Assembly (NCBI GenBank): GCA_049671745.1
Contig: JBATVL010000073.1
Span: 1 to 64,000 of the forward strand
DNA: 64,000 nucleotides
Source of the DNA: SNAP01 sp049671745
GTDB lineage: Bacteria > Bacteroidota > Bacteroidia > Bacteroidales > Marinifilaceae
Reading direction: 5' to 3'
Numbering within the stretch: the first letter of the stretch is position 1; each line of letters starts with the position of its first letter. Position numbers and translations under genes: made by a program. Shown one piece after another: positions 45,204 through 54,611 of this stretch. Below the pieces are notes generated by a model. The model made no database searches, was not told where the DNA came from, and saw only the letters and a program-made list of their open reading frames with translations.

Positions 45204-45677
45204 ATGAAACAATTAAAGAATCCATACGCTATAGATAAGAATTACAATTGCTTTGGGTGTTCTCCGCATAATGACAAAGGTCTAAAATTAGAATTCTATG
45301 AAGAAGAGGAGTGGATAGTATCTTCTTGGACTCCAGAGTCTGATTTTCAAGGATATTATAATGTTTTACATGGAGGAATACAAGCTACTCTTTTAGATGA
45401 GATTGCATGTTGGGCCGTAAATGTTCAAGCAAAATCGGCAGGAGTAACAACAGCATTAAATATAAAATATAGAAGTACTGTTTTTGTTAATGCTGGTCCA
45501 ATAAAGATTAGAGCTAAGGTTATAGAGAGAAAAAGACGATTAGCAAAAGTGCATGCAGAGCTACTAACTTCAGATGGACAGATAGGTTCAGATGCAGAAA
45601 TTACTTACATGTGTTTCCCTGATTCAATTGCAAAAGACAAATTAAACTGGCCAGGTTCAGATGCCTTTCACGAATAA
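45204..45677 (+). CDS. hotdog-fold thioesterase (PaaI-like)
   Basis: From ATG 45204 the protein has 157 residues. It shows the hotdog thioesterase pattern NCFGCSPHNDKGLKL, then GYYNVLHGGIQATLLDE, where the HGG loop and the helix carry the active site, and a final YMCFPDSIAKDK. The substrate is a small acyl-CoA, unknown. The upstream extension (45126) crosses the greA-HIT terminator and is unlikely. Confidence 0.88.
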   Translation: MKQLKNPYAIDKNYNCFGCSPHNDKGLKLEFYEEEEWIVSSWTPESDFQGYYNVLHGGIQATLLDEIACWAVNVQAKSAGVTTALNIKYRSTVFVNAGPIKIRAKVIERKRRLAKVHAELLTSDGQIGSDAEITYMCFPDSIAKDKLNWPGSDAFHE

Positions 45678-45683
45678 TATATT

Positions 45684-47354
45684 TTAATACCTAAAGGTAC
45701 TTCCCCCTAGAAATTCTCTAAGAATAGAAGTGGGAGGAATTTCTCTAACATTAATTCTTTGAAAATAAGCTAAAAATTTAAGTAGGCGTTCTGCTTTAGA
45801 ATGTTCTAAATCAATAGGAAATACTTCTTGGAGAAGTGGTTCTGCATAAAATTTAAGCACCCCCAATTCATATGGGAGAGCAGAATTAAACATGATATCA
45901 GCTTTTTCTTGAAAAGGGAATATATGTTTATTTTCTCCATCAAGAACAGACTCCCATCTTTGCAGAGTGTCAATAGCTTTATATGAACGATATTTATGAT
46001 CACGTATTAATCTTCTAATAAGTCTGTTATCTGTAGATGATATAATATTATGCCCATCAATAGAAACAGAAGTCATAGCTGAAACGAAAATCTTAAAAAG
46101 AGTGGATTGAGGTAGCATTTGAGTAAGTTTAGGATTCAATCCGTGAATACCTTCTATTATAAGAATATTCTTTCTTTCCATTTTCATTTTATCACCGTTA
46201 AAATTTCTATGACCTGATTCAAAAGAAAATTTAGGTACTCTAATTTCTTCTCCATCTAAAAGAGCAAGGACATCATTATTAAAAAGTTCAATATCTAGAG
46301 CATCAATTGTTTCATAATCAAATTCTCCATTCTCGTCAAGAGGAGTATCTTCTCTATTTACAAAATAATCATCAAGCGAAAGATTTAAAGGTTTTAATCC
46401 CACAACTTGAAGTTGAATAGCTAATCGTTTACTAAATGTTGTTTTCCCTGATGACGAAGGCCCAGATATAAGAATAACTTTTGTTCTATCTTTTCTTTTG
46501 TAGATACGGTCAGCTATTTCGGCTATTTTTTTTTCATGTAAAGCCTCGCTAACCTTAATAAGTTCTCCAATAGAATCAGATTCCACATGTCTGTTTAAAT
46601 CACCAATATTAGATATCTCAAGAATTCTGCCCCATCGTTTAAATTCATTATGAATTTTGAACATTTTTTCTTGATGAATGAAAGGTAAAATCTCACCAGG
46701 GTTTTTTCTATCTGGGAATTGTAAAAGTATACCTTGGTGGAAATGCATTAACTTAAAGTTTTTCAATGCAGAAGTTGAATATGCAAGTACACCATAAAAA
46801 TAATCAATATCACTATCAAGCCTATATACAGATGTATAAGGTTGTTTACGTGTAAGAAGTAGCTCTGTTTTTTCAGATAAACCTTTTGTCTTAAAAAGTT
46901 CTACTGCTCTATATGTTTCTATGGTATCATGGTAGAATCTGATATTTTGATTCACATAATCTTCCATAGATTTATATATCCTAGCAATGTCATCATCACT
47001 TAGAATTATGTTCTTATCCCCAAGTCTACAATATAAACCATTAGATATATGTTGTTCTACTTTAAATTTAATACCAGGGTATAATTTAAGAACAGCCTTA
47101 TAAAGCAAGAAGCATAATGATCGTACATAAACACTATGTCCGTCAAGTGATGAAACATCAATAAAATTAATACGTTTAGGTTTCATTAATTCATAACTTA
47201 AATCTTGTATTTCGTTATTTACAAGAGCTGCCAGTACATCAAATTTAAGTGATGGTTCAACCTTTTCGTATATTTCTTTTAATGAAGTTCCTAAATGAAA
47301 CTGATAATATCTTTGTGTATTTTCACAGAAAATCTCTAAATTGCGTGTAGTCAT
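45684..47354 (-). CDS. nucleoside (uridine-type) kinase with TGS/ThrRS-like N-terminus
   Basis: The 556-residue protein has a TGS-like region (about 1-65), a ThrRS second-additional-domain-like part with HxxxH-type residues (YVRSLCFLLYKAV region and EQHISNGLYC) and a phosphoribulokinase/uridine-kinase domain with P-loop GPSSSGKTT at 298-306 and LDDYF. Such fusions are frequent in Bacteroidota and Firmicutes and are annotated as nucleoside kinases; whether the N-terminal part binds RNA is not known. It converges on the thioesterase gene. Confidence 0.88.
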   Translation of the reverse strand: MTTRNLEIFCENTQRYYQFHLGTSLKEIYEKVEPSLKFDVLAALVNNEIQDLSYELMKPKRINFIDVSSLDGHSVYVRSLCFLLYKAVLKLYPGIKFKVEQHISNGLYCRLGDKNIILSDDDIARIYKSMEDYVNQNIRFYHDTIETYRAVELFKTKGLSEKTELLLTRKQPYTSVYRLDSDIDYFYGVLAYSTSALKNFKLMHFHQGILLQFPDRKNPGEILPFIHQEKMFKIHNEFKRWGRILEISNIGDLNRHVESDSIGELIKVSEALHEKKIAEIADRIYKRKDRTKVILISGPSSSGKTTFSKRLAIQLQVVGLKPLNLSLDDYFVNREDTPLDENGEFDYETIDALDIELFNNDVLALLDGEEIRVPKFSFESGHRNFNGDKMKMERKNILIIEGIHGLNPKLTQMLPQSTLFKIFVSAMTSVSIDGHNIISSTDNRLIRRLIRDHKYRSYKAIDTLQRWESVLDGENKHIFPFQEKADIMFNSALPYELGVLKFYAEPLLQEVFPIDLEHSKAERLLKFLAYFQRINVREIPPTSILREFLGGSTFRY

Positions 47355-47420
47355 AAACTATTATTTAGGTTTAAGTATTAAATATACTAAATAATTTCTA
47401 CGAAAGAAAAAGAAAAAGGT

Positions 47421-48344
47421 ATGAGTATAGAGAACAAAAGTCAAGATCATTCTCACCATCACCATTCAATGAATGTTGATGATATGGGAAAAAAATTTAC
47501 CATAACAATATTATTGAATGTGTTAATAACTGTTTCTCAGCTTATTGGTGGCTATTTTTCGAATTCTATGGCACTATTGTCAGATGCGCTACATAATTTT
47601 TCGGATGTAATATCTTTAGTAATCTCTTATATTGCAAATAAATTATCAAAAAAGAAATGTAATGAAGATAAAACTTTCGGCTATAGAAGATCTGAAATAA
47701 TAGCAGCCTTTATAAATTCCTCAACTTTAATATTGATTGCTATCTTTTTAGGAAAAGAAGCTATTAGTAGATTCTCTCAGCCTGAACCAATAAATTCAGA
47801 TATTGTAATATGGATGGCTTTAGCAAGTATTATTATGAATTTTATTTCTGTAATGATATTAAAGAGTGGTGCAAAAGATAATATGAATATGAAATCTGCT
47901 TATCTGCATTTATTATCAGATGTAATTACATCTATAGCAGTGTTAGCAGGTGGATTGGCAATGAAATATTTCAATATATTTTGGTTAGATAGTGTACTGT
48001 CTATATTAATTGCAATATATCTTTTCTATGTAACTTGGTCTTTATTAATGCAGTCATTAAAGGTGCTAATGCAATTTGTTCCAAATGGAATAAATATAAA
48101 AGAACTTTCAGATAAAATAGTAGAGTTAGAAAAAGTAAAGAATATACATCATGTTCATATTTGGCAGTTGGATGATAAGCAAATACATTTTGAGTGTCAT
48201 ATAGATTTAGAAGAAGATATAAAAGTATCTGATTTTGAATTAATACAGAAAAAAGTAGAGCACATACTAGAACATAAAGGAATAAATCACGTTACTCTTC
48301 AACCAGAATTTTCTGTAGATGATAATAAGGCTATGATAGTTTAG
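47421..48344 (+). CDS. cation diffusion facilitator (CzcD/ZitB-like) exporter
   Basis: The 307-residue protein starts with a His-rich cytosolic tail (DHSHHHH), has six membrane helices, and carries the zinc site in helices 2 and 5 (SDALHNFSDV; HLLSDVITS, HxxxD pairs) and a C-terminal cytoplasmic domain. The pattern is that of Zn2+/H+ antiporters. It starts 66 bases from the divergent kinase gene. Confidence 0.93.
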   Translation: MSIENKSQDHSHHHHSMNVDDMGKKFTITILLNVLITVSQLIGGYFSNSMALLSDALHNFSDVISLVISYIANKLSKKKCNEDKTFGYRRSEIIAAFINSSTLILIAIFLGKEAISRFSQPEPINSDIVIWMALASIIMNFISVMILKSGAKDNMNMKSAYLHLLSDVITSIAVLAGGLAMKYFNIFWLDSVLSILIAIYLFYVTWSLLMQSLKVLMQFVPNGINIKELSDKIVELEKVKNIHHVHIWQLDDKQIHFECHIDLEEDIKVSDFELIQKKVEHILEHKGINHVTLQPEFSVDDNKAMIV

Positions 48345-48351
48345 ATAAAAT

Positions 48352-48382
48352 AAAACCAGTGAATCTTATTTCACTGGTTTTA
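48352..48382. terminator. bidirectional terminator between the CDF exporter and uvrA
   Basis: AAAACCAGTGAA pairs perfectly with TTCACTGGTTTT over a short loop; convergent genes flank it. Confidence 0.9.
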
Positions 48383-48390
48383 TATTTATA

Positions 48391-51228
48391 TTATAGTTCG
48401 TCTTTTAAGAACCTTGCAGTATGTGATTGTTCATTATAGATAATATTCTCAGGTTTCCCTTCACAAATAATAGTCCCACCACCATCGCCACCTTCGGGTC
48501 CCACATCAATAATATGATCAGCCATTTTTATAACATCCATATTATGTTCTATTATAATAACAGAATTACCCTTATCAACAAGTTTATCAATAACCAACAT
48601 TAGAACACGTATATCCTCAAAGTGCAAACCTGTAGTTGGTTCGTCAAGAATGTAAAGAGTTTTACCAGTATCTCTTTTAGATAATTCAGTTGCTAATTTA
48701 ACTCTTTGAGCTTCACCTCCAGATAGAGTTGTGGAAGGTTGCCCTAGGGTTATATAACCTAAGCCTACCTCTTGTAATAAGTTAAGTTTATAAGCAATCT
48801 TTGGGATATTCTCAAAAAATACGCAAGCCTGATTAATAGTCATATCAAGAACGTCATTTATAGATTTACCCTTATATCTAACTTCTAAAGTTTCTTTATT
48901 ATATCTTCTTCCATAACAAGAATCACATTTAACGTAAACATCAGGAAGAAAGTTCATCTCTATTGTTTTAAGTCCAGCTCCTTTACATGTTTCACATCTG
49001 CCACCTTTTACATTAAATGAGAATCTTCCTGCTTTATATCCGCGAATCTGTGCCTCTGGAAGTTTTTCAAATAAAGAACGAACCTCACTGAAGATTCCAG
49101 TATAAGTAAGAGGATTAGAACGAGGAGTTCTACCAATTGGAGCCTGATTAACTTCAACAACTTTATCGATATTATCTATACCCTTAATTGATTTATATTT
49201 AAGAGGTTCACGAAGAGAATTATAAAAGTAAGATGCAAGAATAGGGTGTAGAGTACCGTTAATAAGAGATGATTTCCCAGACCCAGAAACTCCAGTTACA
49301 CACACAAGCATTCCTAATGGAAAATTAACATCTATATTTTTTAAATTGTGACCATTACAGCCCTTAAGAGATATTTTTAATCCATTTCCTTTTCTTCTAA
49401 TCTTAGGTGTCTCTATAGCTTTTGTACCATTGATATAATCAATAGTAAGAGAATCTTGTTTTAAAAACTCGTCTAAATATCCAGCTGCAGTAATCTCACC
49501 ACCATGTTTACCTGCATATGGACCAACGTCAACAACATAATCAGCATTAAGAATCATATCTTTATCATGCTCAACTACAATAACTGAATTATGGTTATCT
49601 CTAAGTTGTTTAAGAGATTTAATAAGTCTCATATTATCTCTTTGATGAAGGCCTATGCTAGGTTCATCAAGAATATATAAAACATTAACTAGTTGCGAAC
49701 CTATTTGAGAAGCCAGTCGAATACGTTGTGATTCACCCCCAGAAAGACTAGCAGAATTACGATCTAGAGCAAGGTAGTCTAATCCAACCTCAATTAGAAA
49801 CCCAAGTCTTGTTTTTATTTCCTTAAGAATTTCTACAGCTATAGTTCTTTGTTTATCTGATAATTTATCATCAATATTATTAAACCAAATTTGTAATGAC
49901 TTAAGATTAAGTGTAGCAATTTCAGCAATGTTCTTCCCTGCAATCTTAAAATGTAAAGCTTCCTGTTTTAAGCGCATGCCATTACAAAGAGGGCAGGTTT
50001 TAGTAGAAATAAACTGATCGGCCCATTTTTTTGCTTTTTTAGAAGTTTTATTTTGTTCTTGAGCAATTATATACTTAGCAACACCATCAAAAGAAGCAAA
50101 ATAATTTGATCCAATGCCAAGAGATGAATCACTTAGTATTAGTTGTTCATTTGTGCCAAAAAGTATATCATCTATAGCTTGTTTTGGAATTTCTTTTATT
50201 GGAGTTTTAATATCACAATTATGTTTTTTACAAATTGCCTCAATCTGCCAAAAGATAAGTGAATTAGTAAATTTTCCTAGAGGGGCTATCCCTCCTTTAT
50301 GTATACATACAGAATCATCAGGAATAACTTTATCTAAGTCAATAGTAGAAACAAGTCCAAGTCCTTTACATTTAGGACAGGCTCCATGTGGTGAATTAAA
50401 AGAAAAACTATGTGGTGCAGGTTCTTGATATGATATTCCTGAGCTAGGACACATAAGCGTACGTGAGAAATATTGAAAATTCTCAGTTTCTTTATCCATT
50501 ATCATAGAAACCCCTTCACCATGTATCATGGCTGTATGTATAGAATCTTTAAGACGTTTCTCCATCTCTGGCTTAACAAATAATTTATCAACAACAATTT
50601 CTATATTATGCGATTTATATCTATCAAGAAGCATGTTTGGACGTAAATCTTCAATTTTACCATCTATTCTGATATATAAGAAACCTTTGCGTCTAACTTT
50701 CTCGAAAAGTTCTTTATAATGGCCTTTCCTTCCCTTTACAAGAGGGGCGAGAATAAATATTGCTTTGTTATCAAATTTCTCATTAATAAGATCAATAATC
50801 TGATCATCAGTAAATTGAACCATTTTCTCTCCAGTCTCCATAGAAAATGCTTCAGCAGCCCTTGCATATAATAATCTTAGAAAATCATATATCTCAGTTG
50901 TTGTGCCTACTGTAGAACGAGGATTCTTATTTGTTGTTTTCTGTTCTATAGAAATCACTGGTGAAAGTCCAGTTATTTTGTCAACATCAGGACGTTCCAT
51001 TCCTCCCAGAAATTGACGTGCATAAGCAGAGAATGTCTCCATATATCTCCTTTGTCCTTCTGCGTAAATAGTGTCAAAAGCAAGAGAAGACTTACCCGAT
51101 CCACTTAATCCAGTAATTACAGTTAGTTTGTTACGAGGAATCATAATATCTATATTTTTAAGATTATGAACCCTAGCGCCATATACATTTATCTGTTCGG
51201 TAGTATCTTTCTCATTCTTTATTTCCAT
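48391..51228 (-). CDS. uvrA: excinuclease ABC subunit A
   Basis: From the ATG at 51226-51228 UvrA has 945 residues, the standard length. It has two ABC ATPase modules (Walker A GLSGSGKSS and GVSGSGKSS; signatures LSGGESQR and LSGGEAQR), and zinc modules with CPKCKG and CETCKG/CDSCYG. It scans DNA for lesions with UvrB. The frame extends 105 bases further upstream with non-family residues (FSQQNRSFFFAKK), so the inner ATG is chosen. Confidence 0.97.
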   Translation of the reverse strand: MEIKNEKDTTEQINVYGARVHNLKNIDIMIPRNKLTVITGLSGSGKSSLAFDTIYAEGQRRYMETFSAYARQFLGGMERPDVDKITGLSPVISIEQKTTNKNPRSTVGTTTEIYDFLRLLYARAAEAFSMETGEKMVQFTDDQIIDLINEKFDNKAIFILAPLVKGRKGHYKELFEKVRRKGFLYIRIDGKIEDLRPNMLLDRYKSHNIEIVVDKLFVKPEMEKRLKDSIHTAMIHGEGVSMIMDKETENFQYFSRTLMCPSSGISYQEPAPHSFSFNSPHGACPKCKGLGLVSTIDLDKVIPDDSVCIHKGGIAPLGKFTNSLIFWQIEAICKKHNCDIKTPIKEIPKQAIDDILFGTNEQLILSDSSLGIGSNYFASFDGVAKYIIAQEQNKTSKKAKKWADQFISTKTCPLCNGMRLKQEALHFKIAGKNIAEIATLNLKSLQIWFNNIDDKLSDKQRTIAVEILKEIKTRLGFLIEVGLDYLALDRNSASLSGGESQRIRLASQIGSQLVNVLYILDEPSIGLHQRDNMRLIKSLKQLRDNHNSVIVVEHDKDMILNADYVVDVGPYAGKHGGEITAAGYLDEFLKQDSLTIDYINGTKAIETPKIRRKGNGLKISLKGCNGHNLKNIDVNFPLGMLVCVTGVSGSGKSSLINGTLHPILASYFYNSLREPLKYKSIKGIDNIDKVVEVNQAPIGRTPRSNPLTYTGIFSEVRSLFEKLPEAQIRGYKAGRFSFNVKGGRCETCKGAGLKTIEMNFLPDVYVKCDSCYGRRYNKETLEVRYKGKSINDVLDMTINQACVFFENIPKIAYKLNLLQEVGLGYITLGQPSTTLSGGEAQRVKLATELSKRDTGKTLYILDEPTTGLHFEDIRVLMLVIDKLVDKGNSVIIIEHNMDVIKMADHIIDVGPEGGDGGGTIICEGKPENIIYNEQSHTARFLKDEL

Positions 51229-51362
51229 GCTATTTACTTGATTAATTTGATATGTAAAGATATGATTATATGCGTTAATTGACAAGTAGACTTTTTTTGC
51301 AAAAAAAAAACTCCTATTCTGCTGAGAAAACAAAATATGAGTTTTGTATATATTAGAAATAC

Positions 51363-51938
51363 TTATGACTTTTTTAAGTATTTACAAAGAAGATATATAG
51401 TTTGTCCATTAACCTTACCTTCAATAAGTTCATTGTCATCAGAAACAAGAGTGATATTTCTAACTGCAGTCCCACGTTTAGCTACCATAGAAGAGCCTTT
51501 TACAGGAAGATCTTTAATAACTACAACAGAATCACCATGAGTAAGAATAACTCCATTAGAATCTCTATGTTTAGGAGTATCCTCGTCTTCACCTTCTCCT
51601 GTTGCTTTTGCCCATTCTAGAGTGTCTTCTTCAAGATAAATCATATCTAATAGATCTTGTGTCCAGCCCTCTGATTTAAATCGTGATAACATTCTCCATG
51701 CTAATGCTTGTACAGCAGGAACTTGACTCCACATGCTATCGTTTAAACATCTCCAGTGATTAACATCTCCTGTTTCAGTATTTTCTATTTGGTTTAAACA
51801 ATTCTCACAAATATGTGCTGCATGATCTAAGCTATCATTTTTTATTGGTGTTACTTGATAGGCTTTAAGATCTTCTGTAGAACCACAAAGTTCACATACA
51901 GAACCACTACGTTTAATTAAATCTTTTTCTAAACTCAT
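51363..51938 (-). CDS. phnA: PhnA/YjdM-family zinc-ribbon protein
   Basis: The 191-residue protein has an N-terminal zinc ribbon (CELC and CENC) and the C-terminal PhnA domain DSNGVILTHGDSVVVIKDL...KGSS, with GTAVRNI and LIEGKVNGQTIYL. PhnA was named from the phosphonate cluster but is not phosphonoacetate hydrolase, and its role is unsettled. Monocistronic. Confidence 0.93.
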   Translation of the reverse strand: MSLEKDLIKRSGSVCELCGSTEDLKAYQVTPIKNDSLDHAAHICENCLNQIENTETGDVNHWRCLNDSMWSQVPAVQALAWRMLSRFKSEGWTQDLLDMIYLEEDTLEWAKATGEGEDEDTPKHRDSNGVILTHGDSVVVIKDLPVKGSSMVAKRGTAVRNITLVSDDNELIEGKVNGQTIYLLCKYLKKS

Positions 51939-52181
51939 ATTATTATGTTTTGTATTATCTTTTCTTAATAATTGGGCTCGAAGATAAGAATTTTTATCAT
52001 TTTAATCTGCTTGACCCTTTATAAAGATAAAAAACTATGATTATTCTATGAGCATTTTATAGTAAATCTTACTCTTTTAATAGAACTACTAAAGTGTTTC
52101 TATGATAATAATTGAAATAAATAAGTCATAATTTCTTCACTTCATATTTTTAATCTATTTTCGTGGCTTAAATTGTAAAGA

Positions 52182-52904
52182 ATGGAAATGAAGAGACTGA
52201 ATAAAGCTATATCTGAGACGGGATACTGTTCACGCAGAGCAGCAGATAGATTTATAGAAGATGGGCAAGTAAAAGTAAATGGCATTATTGCAGGCTTGGG
52301 CGTTCAAGTTTCGGCTGATGATATAATTACTGTTGAGGGTAATGTAATCACCAAACAAATTAAAAAGATATACTTAGCTTTTAATAAACCTGTTGGTATA
52401 ACATGCACTACTGATAAGGCTATAAAAGGAAATATAGTTGATTATATCAAGCATAGAGAAAGAATCTTTCATGTAGGTCGCCTAGACAAGCCTAGTGAAG
52501 GTTTGATCTTTATGACTAATGATGGAGATATAGTAAACAAAATTTTACGTGCAAGTAACAATCACGAAAAAGAATATATAGTTAGCGTAGACACTAAAAT
52601 CACAAGTAAATTTATAGAACAGATGGGTGCTGGAGTACCTATTCTTGATACCACTACAAAGAAATGCGTTGTAGAGAGATTAAGTGACTATATGTTTAGA
52701 ATTGTTCTTACCGAGGGATTAAACAGACAAATCAGAAGAATGTGTTCTCATCTTGGTTATTCTGTTTGTAGTCTAAAAAGAATAAGAATAATGAATATTG
52801 AGCTTGGTAACCTTAAAATTGGAAAATATCGTTCTTTTACTAAAGAGGAATTAGAAGATCTAAATGCTCTTGTTGCAGATTCAAGTAAAACCCCAATTGA
52901 ATAA
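52182..52904 (+). CDS. rluF: 23S rRNA pseudouridine synthase RluF
   Basis: The 240-residue protein has an N-terminal S4 RNA-binding domain (RLNKAISETGYCSRRAADRF region) and the RsuA-type catalytic domain with the nucleophile Asp in GRLDKPSEGL, and LTEGLNRQIRRM. RluF modifies U2604 of 23S rRNA. RluB/E-like specificity cannot be excluded. Followed by a strong terminator. Confidence 0.92.
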   Translation: MEMKRLNKAISETGYCSRRAADRFIEDGQVKVNGIIAGLGVQVSADDIITVEGNVITKQIKKIYLAFNKPVGITCTTDKAIKGNIVDYIKHRERIFHVGRLDKPSEGLIFMTNDGDIVNKILRASNNHEKEYIVSVDTKITSKFIEQMGAGVPILDTTTKKCVVERLSDYMFRIVLTEGLNRQIRRMCSHLGYSVCSLKRIRIMNIELGNLKIGKYRSFTKEELEDLNALVADSSKTPIE

Positions 52905-52930
52905 GTATTAGAGACTGTTAATTGGAATAT

Positions 52931-52986
52931 AATCCCTCACGAACATCATATTAGTTAAGCTAGTAGATGTTCGTGAGGGATTTTTT
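52931..52986 (+). terminator. terminator of rluF
   Basis: A perfect 16-bp stem (AATCCCTCACGAACAT with its complement) has a 20-base loop and is followed by T6. Its inner part (CTCACGAACAT, ATGTTCGTGAG) recurs in the terminator at 54427-54477. Confidence 0.92.
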
Positions 52987-53042
52987 GTATTATATATTTT
53001 CTACATATCATAAAATATATAAATATTTTAACAAAAATTAGC

Positions 53043-53062
53043 ATAACTAAAAGAATAGTTAT
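53043..53062. promoter_or_regulatory. palindromic operator, copy 1
   Basis: ATAACTA-AAAGAA-TAGTTAT is a perfect 7-bp palindrome with a 6-base spacer. It lies within a block also conserved at 54540-54590 and 57370-57410 (AACAAAAATTAG just upstream) and ends 32 bases before the first propeller gene. Confidence 0.75.
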
Positions 53063-53094
53063 AAATTAGTCTCAAATTAAAAAGAAACTAGACT

Positions 53095-54411
53095 ATGACT
53101 TACATCTCGAAATTCTTAAATAGATTATTGCTTGCAATAATTTTCATCTCTCTATTCTCAGGTTGTTCTTCAAAGGTTAAAATAGAAAAAGTAATAAAAG
53201 AAAAGCCATATAAGTATGCATCTATGAAAGATGGAGTCTTGCATCTCGATTTAGATAAATCTAGACAAGATTCTGCAATAATGAATTTATCTGATATTTG
53301 TGATTCTCTTATTTATATACCTCTAGAAACAAAGAAAGAATGTTTATTAGGAAGTCACTTGAATGAATTTTATATGGATAAAGAGGAAATCTTTATTCAG
53401 GTAAATACTTCGGCATATCATTTTAAACGAACAGGAGAGTTTGTTTGCCAGTTTGGTAGACGAGGAAGAGGTCCTGGAGAATATGTGTGTACAGATTTTG
53501 CTGTAAATAAGGATGATAAGAGAGTATATGCACATTCAATTTATGGACACAGAATCTTTGAGTTTAATTATGATGGTAAATTGCTTTCAAGTAAAGTAAG
53601 AACTAAAGAAGGGCAAACAGGTATGTTGTATAGCCCTAAAGATAAATCGTTAATATACACTTCTACTTATTCTTTATCTCTAGATAAAGATATTAAGTCA
53701 GATTCTTATACCATGCTTAATTCTTTTGACTTAAAAGGCAAACAAAATTATAATTTAAAGAGTAAATATTTTCCTAGTAACTTTTTTGATGAAGGTAAAG
53801 GTGGAAGAGTTTTTGTTCCTGGTGTAACAAAATACCTAGTGAATAATTCATTATATTTCCAAGAGCTTGCATCTGATACAATTTTCAGAAAAGATAAGGA
53901 TAGTCTCTTTCCTCATATTATTTTAAATAACAGTGACTTCAGAAAACCTTTTAAATCTGCTCGTTTTAAATCTAAAGTAAAATCAAGAATGGTTTGGTTT
54001 ATTGATGGCTATCCTAATTTTCCTTTAAAGGTATGTGGTGAGTCAAGTAGGTTTGTATTTATTGATTGTAGTGCTGAACCAGCTTATATATACGATAAAA
54101 AAGAGAGAATGCTAACTTGTGTTAAGTATCATAAAGAAGAGGTTGATGGTAAGAAGCAAGGAGAGAAGGAAACTATTAAATATGTGTATGTCAATGATAT
54201 GGATAAAATTAATAATATCGAATATACTTGGGTGATTAATAATAAATATCTCCTTTCTAAAATATCTGCTATTGATTTCTTAGAGAATCTTGAAAAATTA
54301 AAGGCATCTGCAAAAGGATATAATAAATACCTTGCTCGCCTTGAAGAGATTGCCAAGGGAATGACAGAGGAATCTAATCCAGTAATTATGCTTGCTCGTT
54401 TAAAGAAGTAA
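53095..54411 (+). CDS. 6-bladed beta-propeller lipoprotein
   Basis: The 438-residue precursor has a lipoprotein signal (FISLFSGCSSK, Cys near 24). The body is the 6-bladed beta-propeller family common in Bacteroidota: IPLETKKECLLG, then FGRRGRGPGEY, repeated strand-turn units of 40-50 residues, and a C-terminal TEESNPVIMLARLKK tail. Such lipoproteins are exported and often form paralogue clusters of unknown function. The next gene is a tandem paralogue with its own copy of the promoter and terminator. Confidence 0.88.
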   Translation: MTYISKFLNRLLLAIIFISLFSGCSSKVKIEKVIKEKPYKYASMKDGVLHLDLDKSRQDSAIMNLSDICDSLIYIPLETKKECLLGSHLNEFYMDKEEIFIQVNTSAYHFKRTGEFVCQFGRRGRGPGEYVCTDFAVNKDDKRVYAHSIYGHRIFEFNYDGKLLSSKVRTKEGQTGMLYSPKDKSLIYTSTYSLSLDKDIKSDSYTMLNSFDLKGKQNYNLKSKYFPSNFFDEGKGGRVFVPGVTKYLVNNSLYFQELASDTIFRKDKDSLFPHIILNNSDFRKPFKSARFKSKVKSRMVWFIDGYPNFPLKVCGESSRFVFIDCSAEPAYIYDKKERMLTCVKYHKEEVDGKKQGEKETIKYVYVNDMDKINNIEYTWVINNKYLLSKISAIDFLENLEKLKASAKGYNKYLARLEEIAKGMTEESNPVIMLARLKK

Positions 54412-54426
54412 TATAAAGGATTGAAT

Positions 54427-54477
54427 AAATCTCACGAACATCTCACTAGTTATCATAGGTATATGTTCGTGAGATTT
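54427..54477 (+). terminator. terminator of the first propeller gene
   Basis: AAATCTCACGAACAT pairs with ATGTTCGTGAGATTT over 21 bases. Eleven bases of each arm are identical to the rluF terminator, which suggests that terminator, operator and gene were duplicated together. Confidence 0.85.
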
Positions 54478-54558
54478 TATATATAAACTAGAAATGTTTT
54501 GTTTTTGTTCTATCTGTTATAAAACATATTTAGCTAAATAATTTTAACAAAAATTAGC

Positions 54559-54578
54559 ATAACTAAAGGAATAGTTAT
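54559..54578. promoter_or_regulatory. palindromic operator, copy 2
   Basis: ATAACTA-AAGGAA-TAGTTAT, the same perfect palindrome and spacer length as copy 1, 33 bases before the second propeller gene. Confidence 0.75.
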
Positions 54579-54611
54579 AATTTAGTCTTGAATAAAAGAA
54601 AAAACTAAATT

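Noticed and set aside
51229..51333. N-terminal extension of UvrA
   Set aside because: The added 35 residues are not family sequence and an ATG at 51228 gives the standard 945-residue protein.
51301..51345. Terminator after phnA
   Set aside because: AAAACTC and GAGTTTT could pair over a long loop beside an A-run, but the stem is only 7-8 bp and the loop too long for a firm call.
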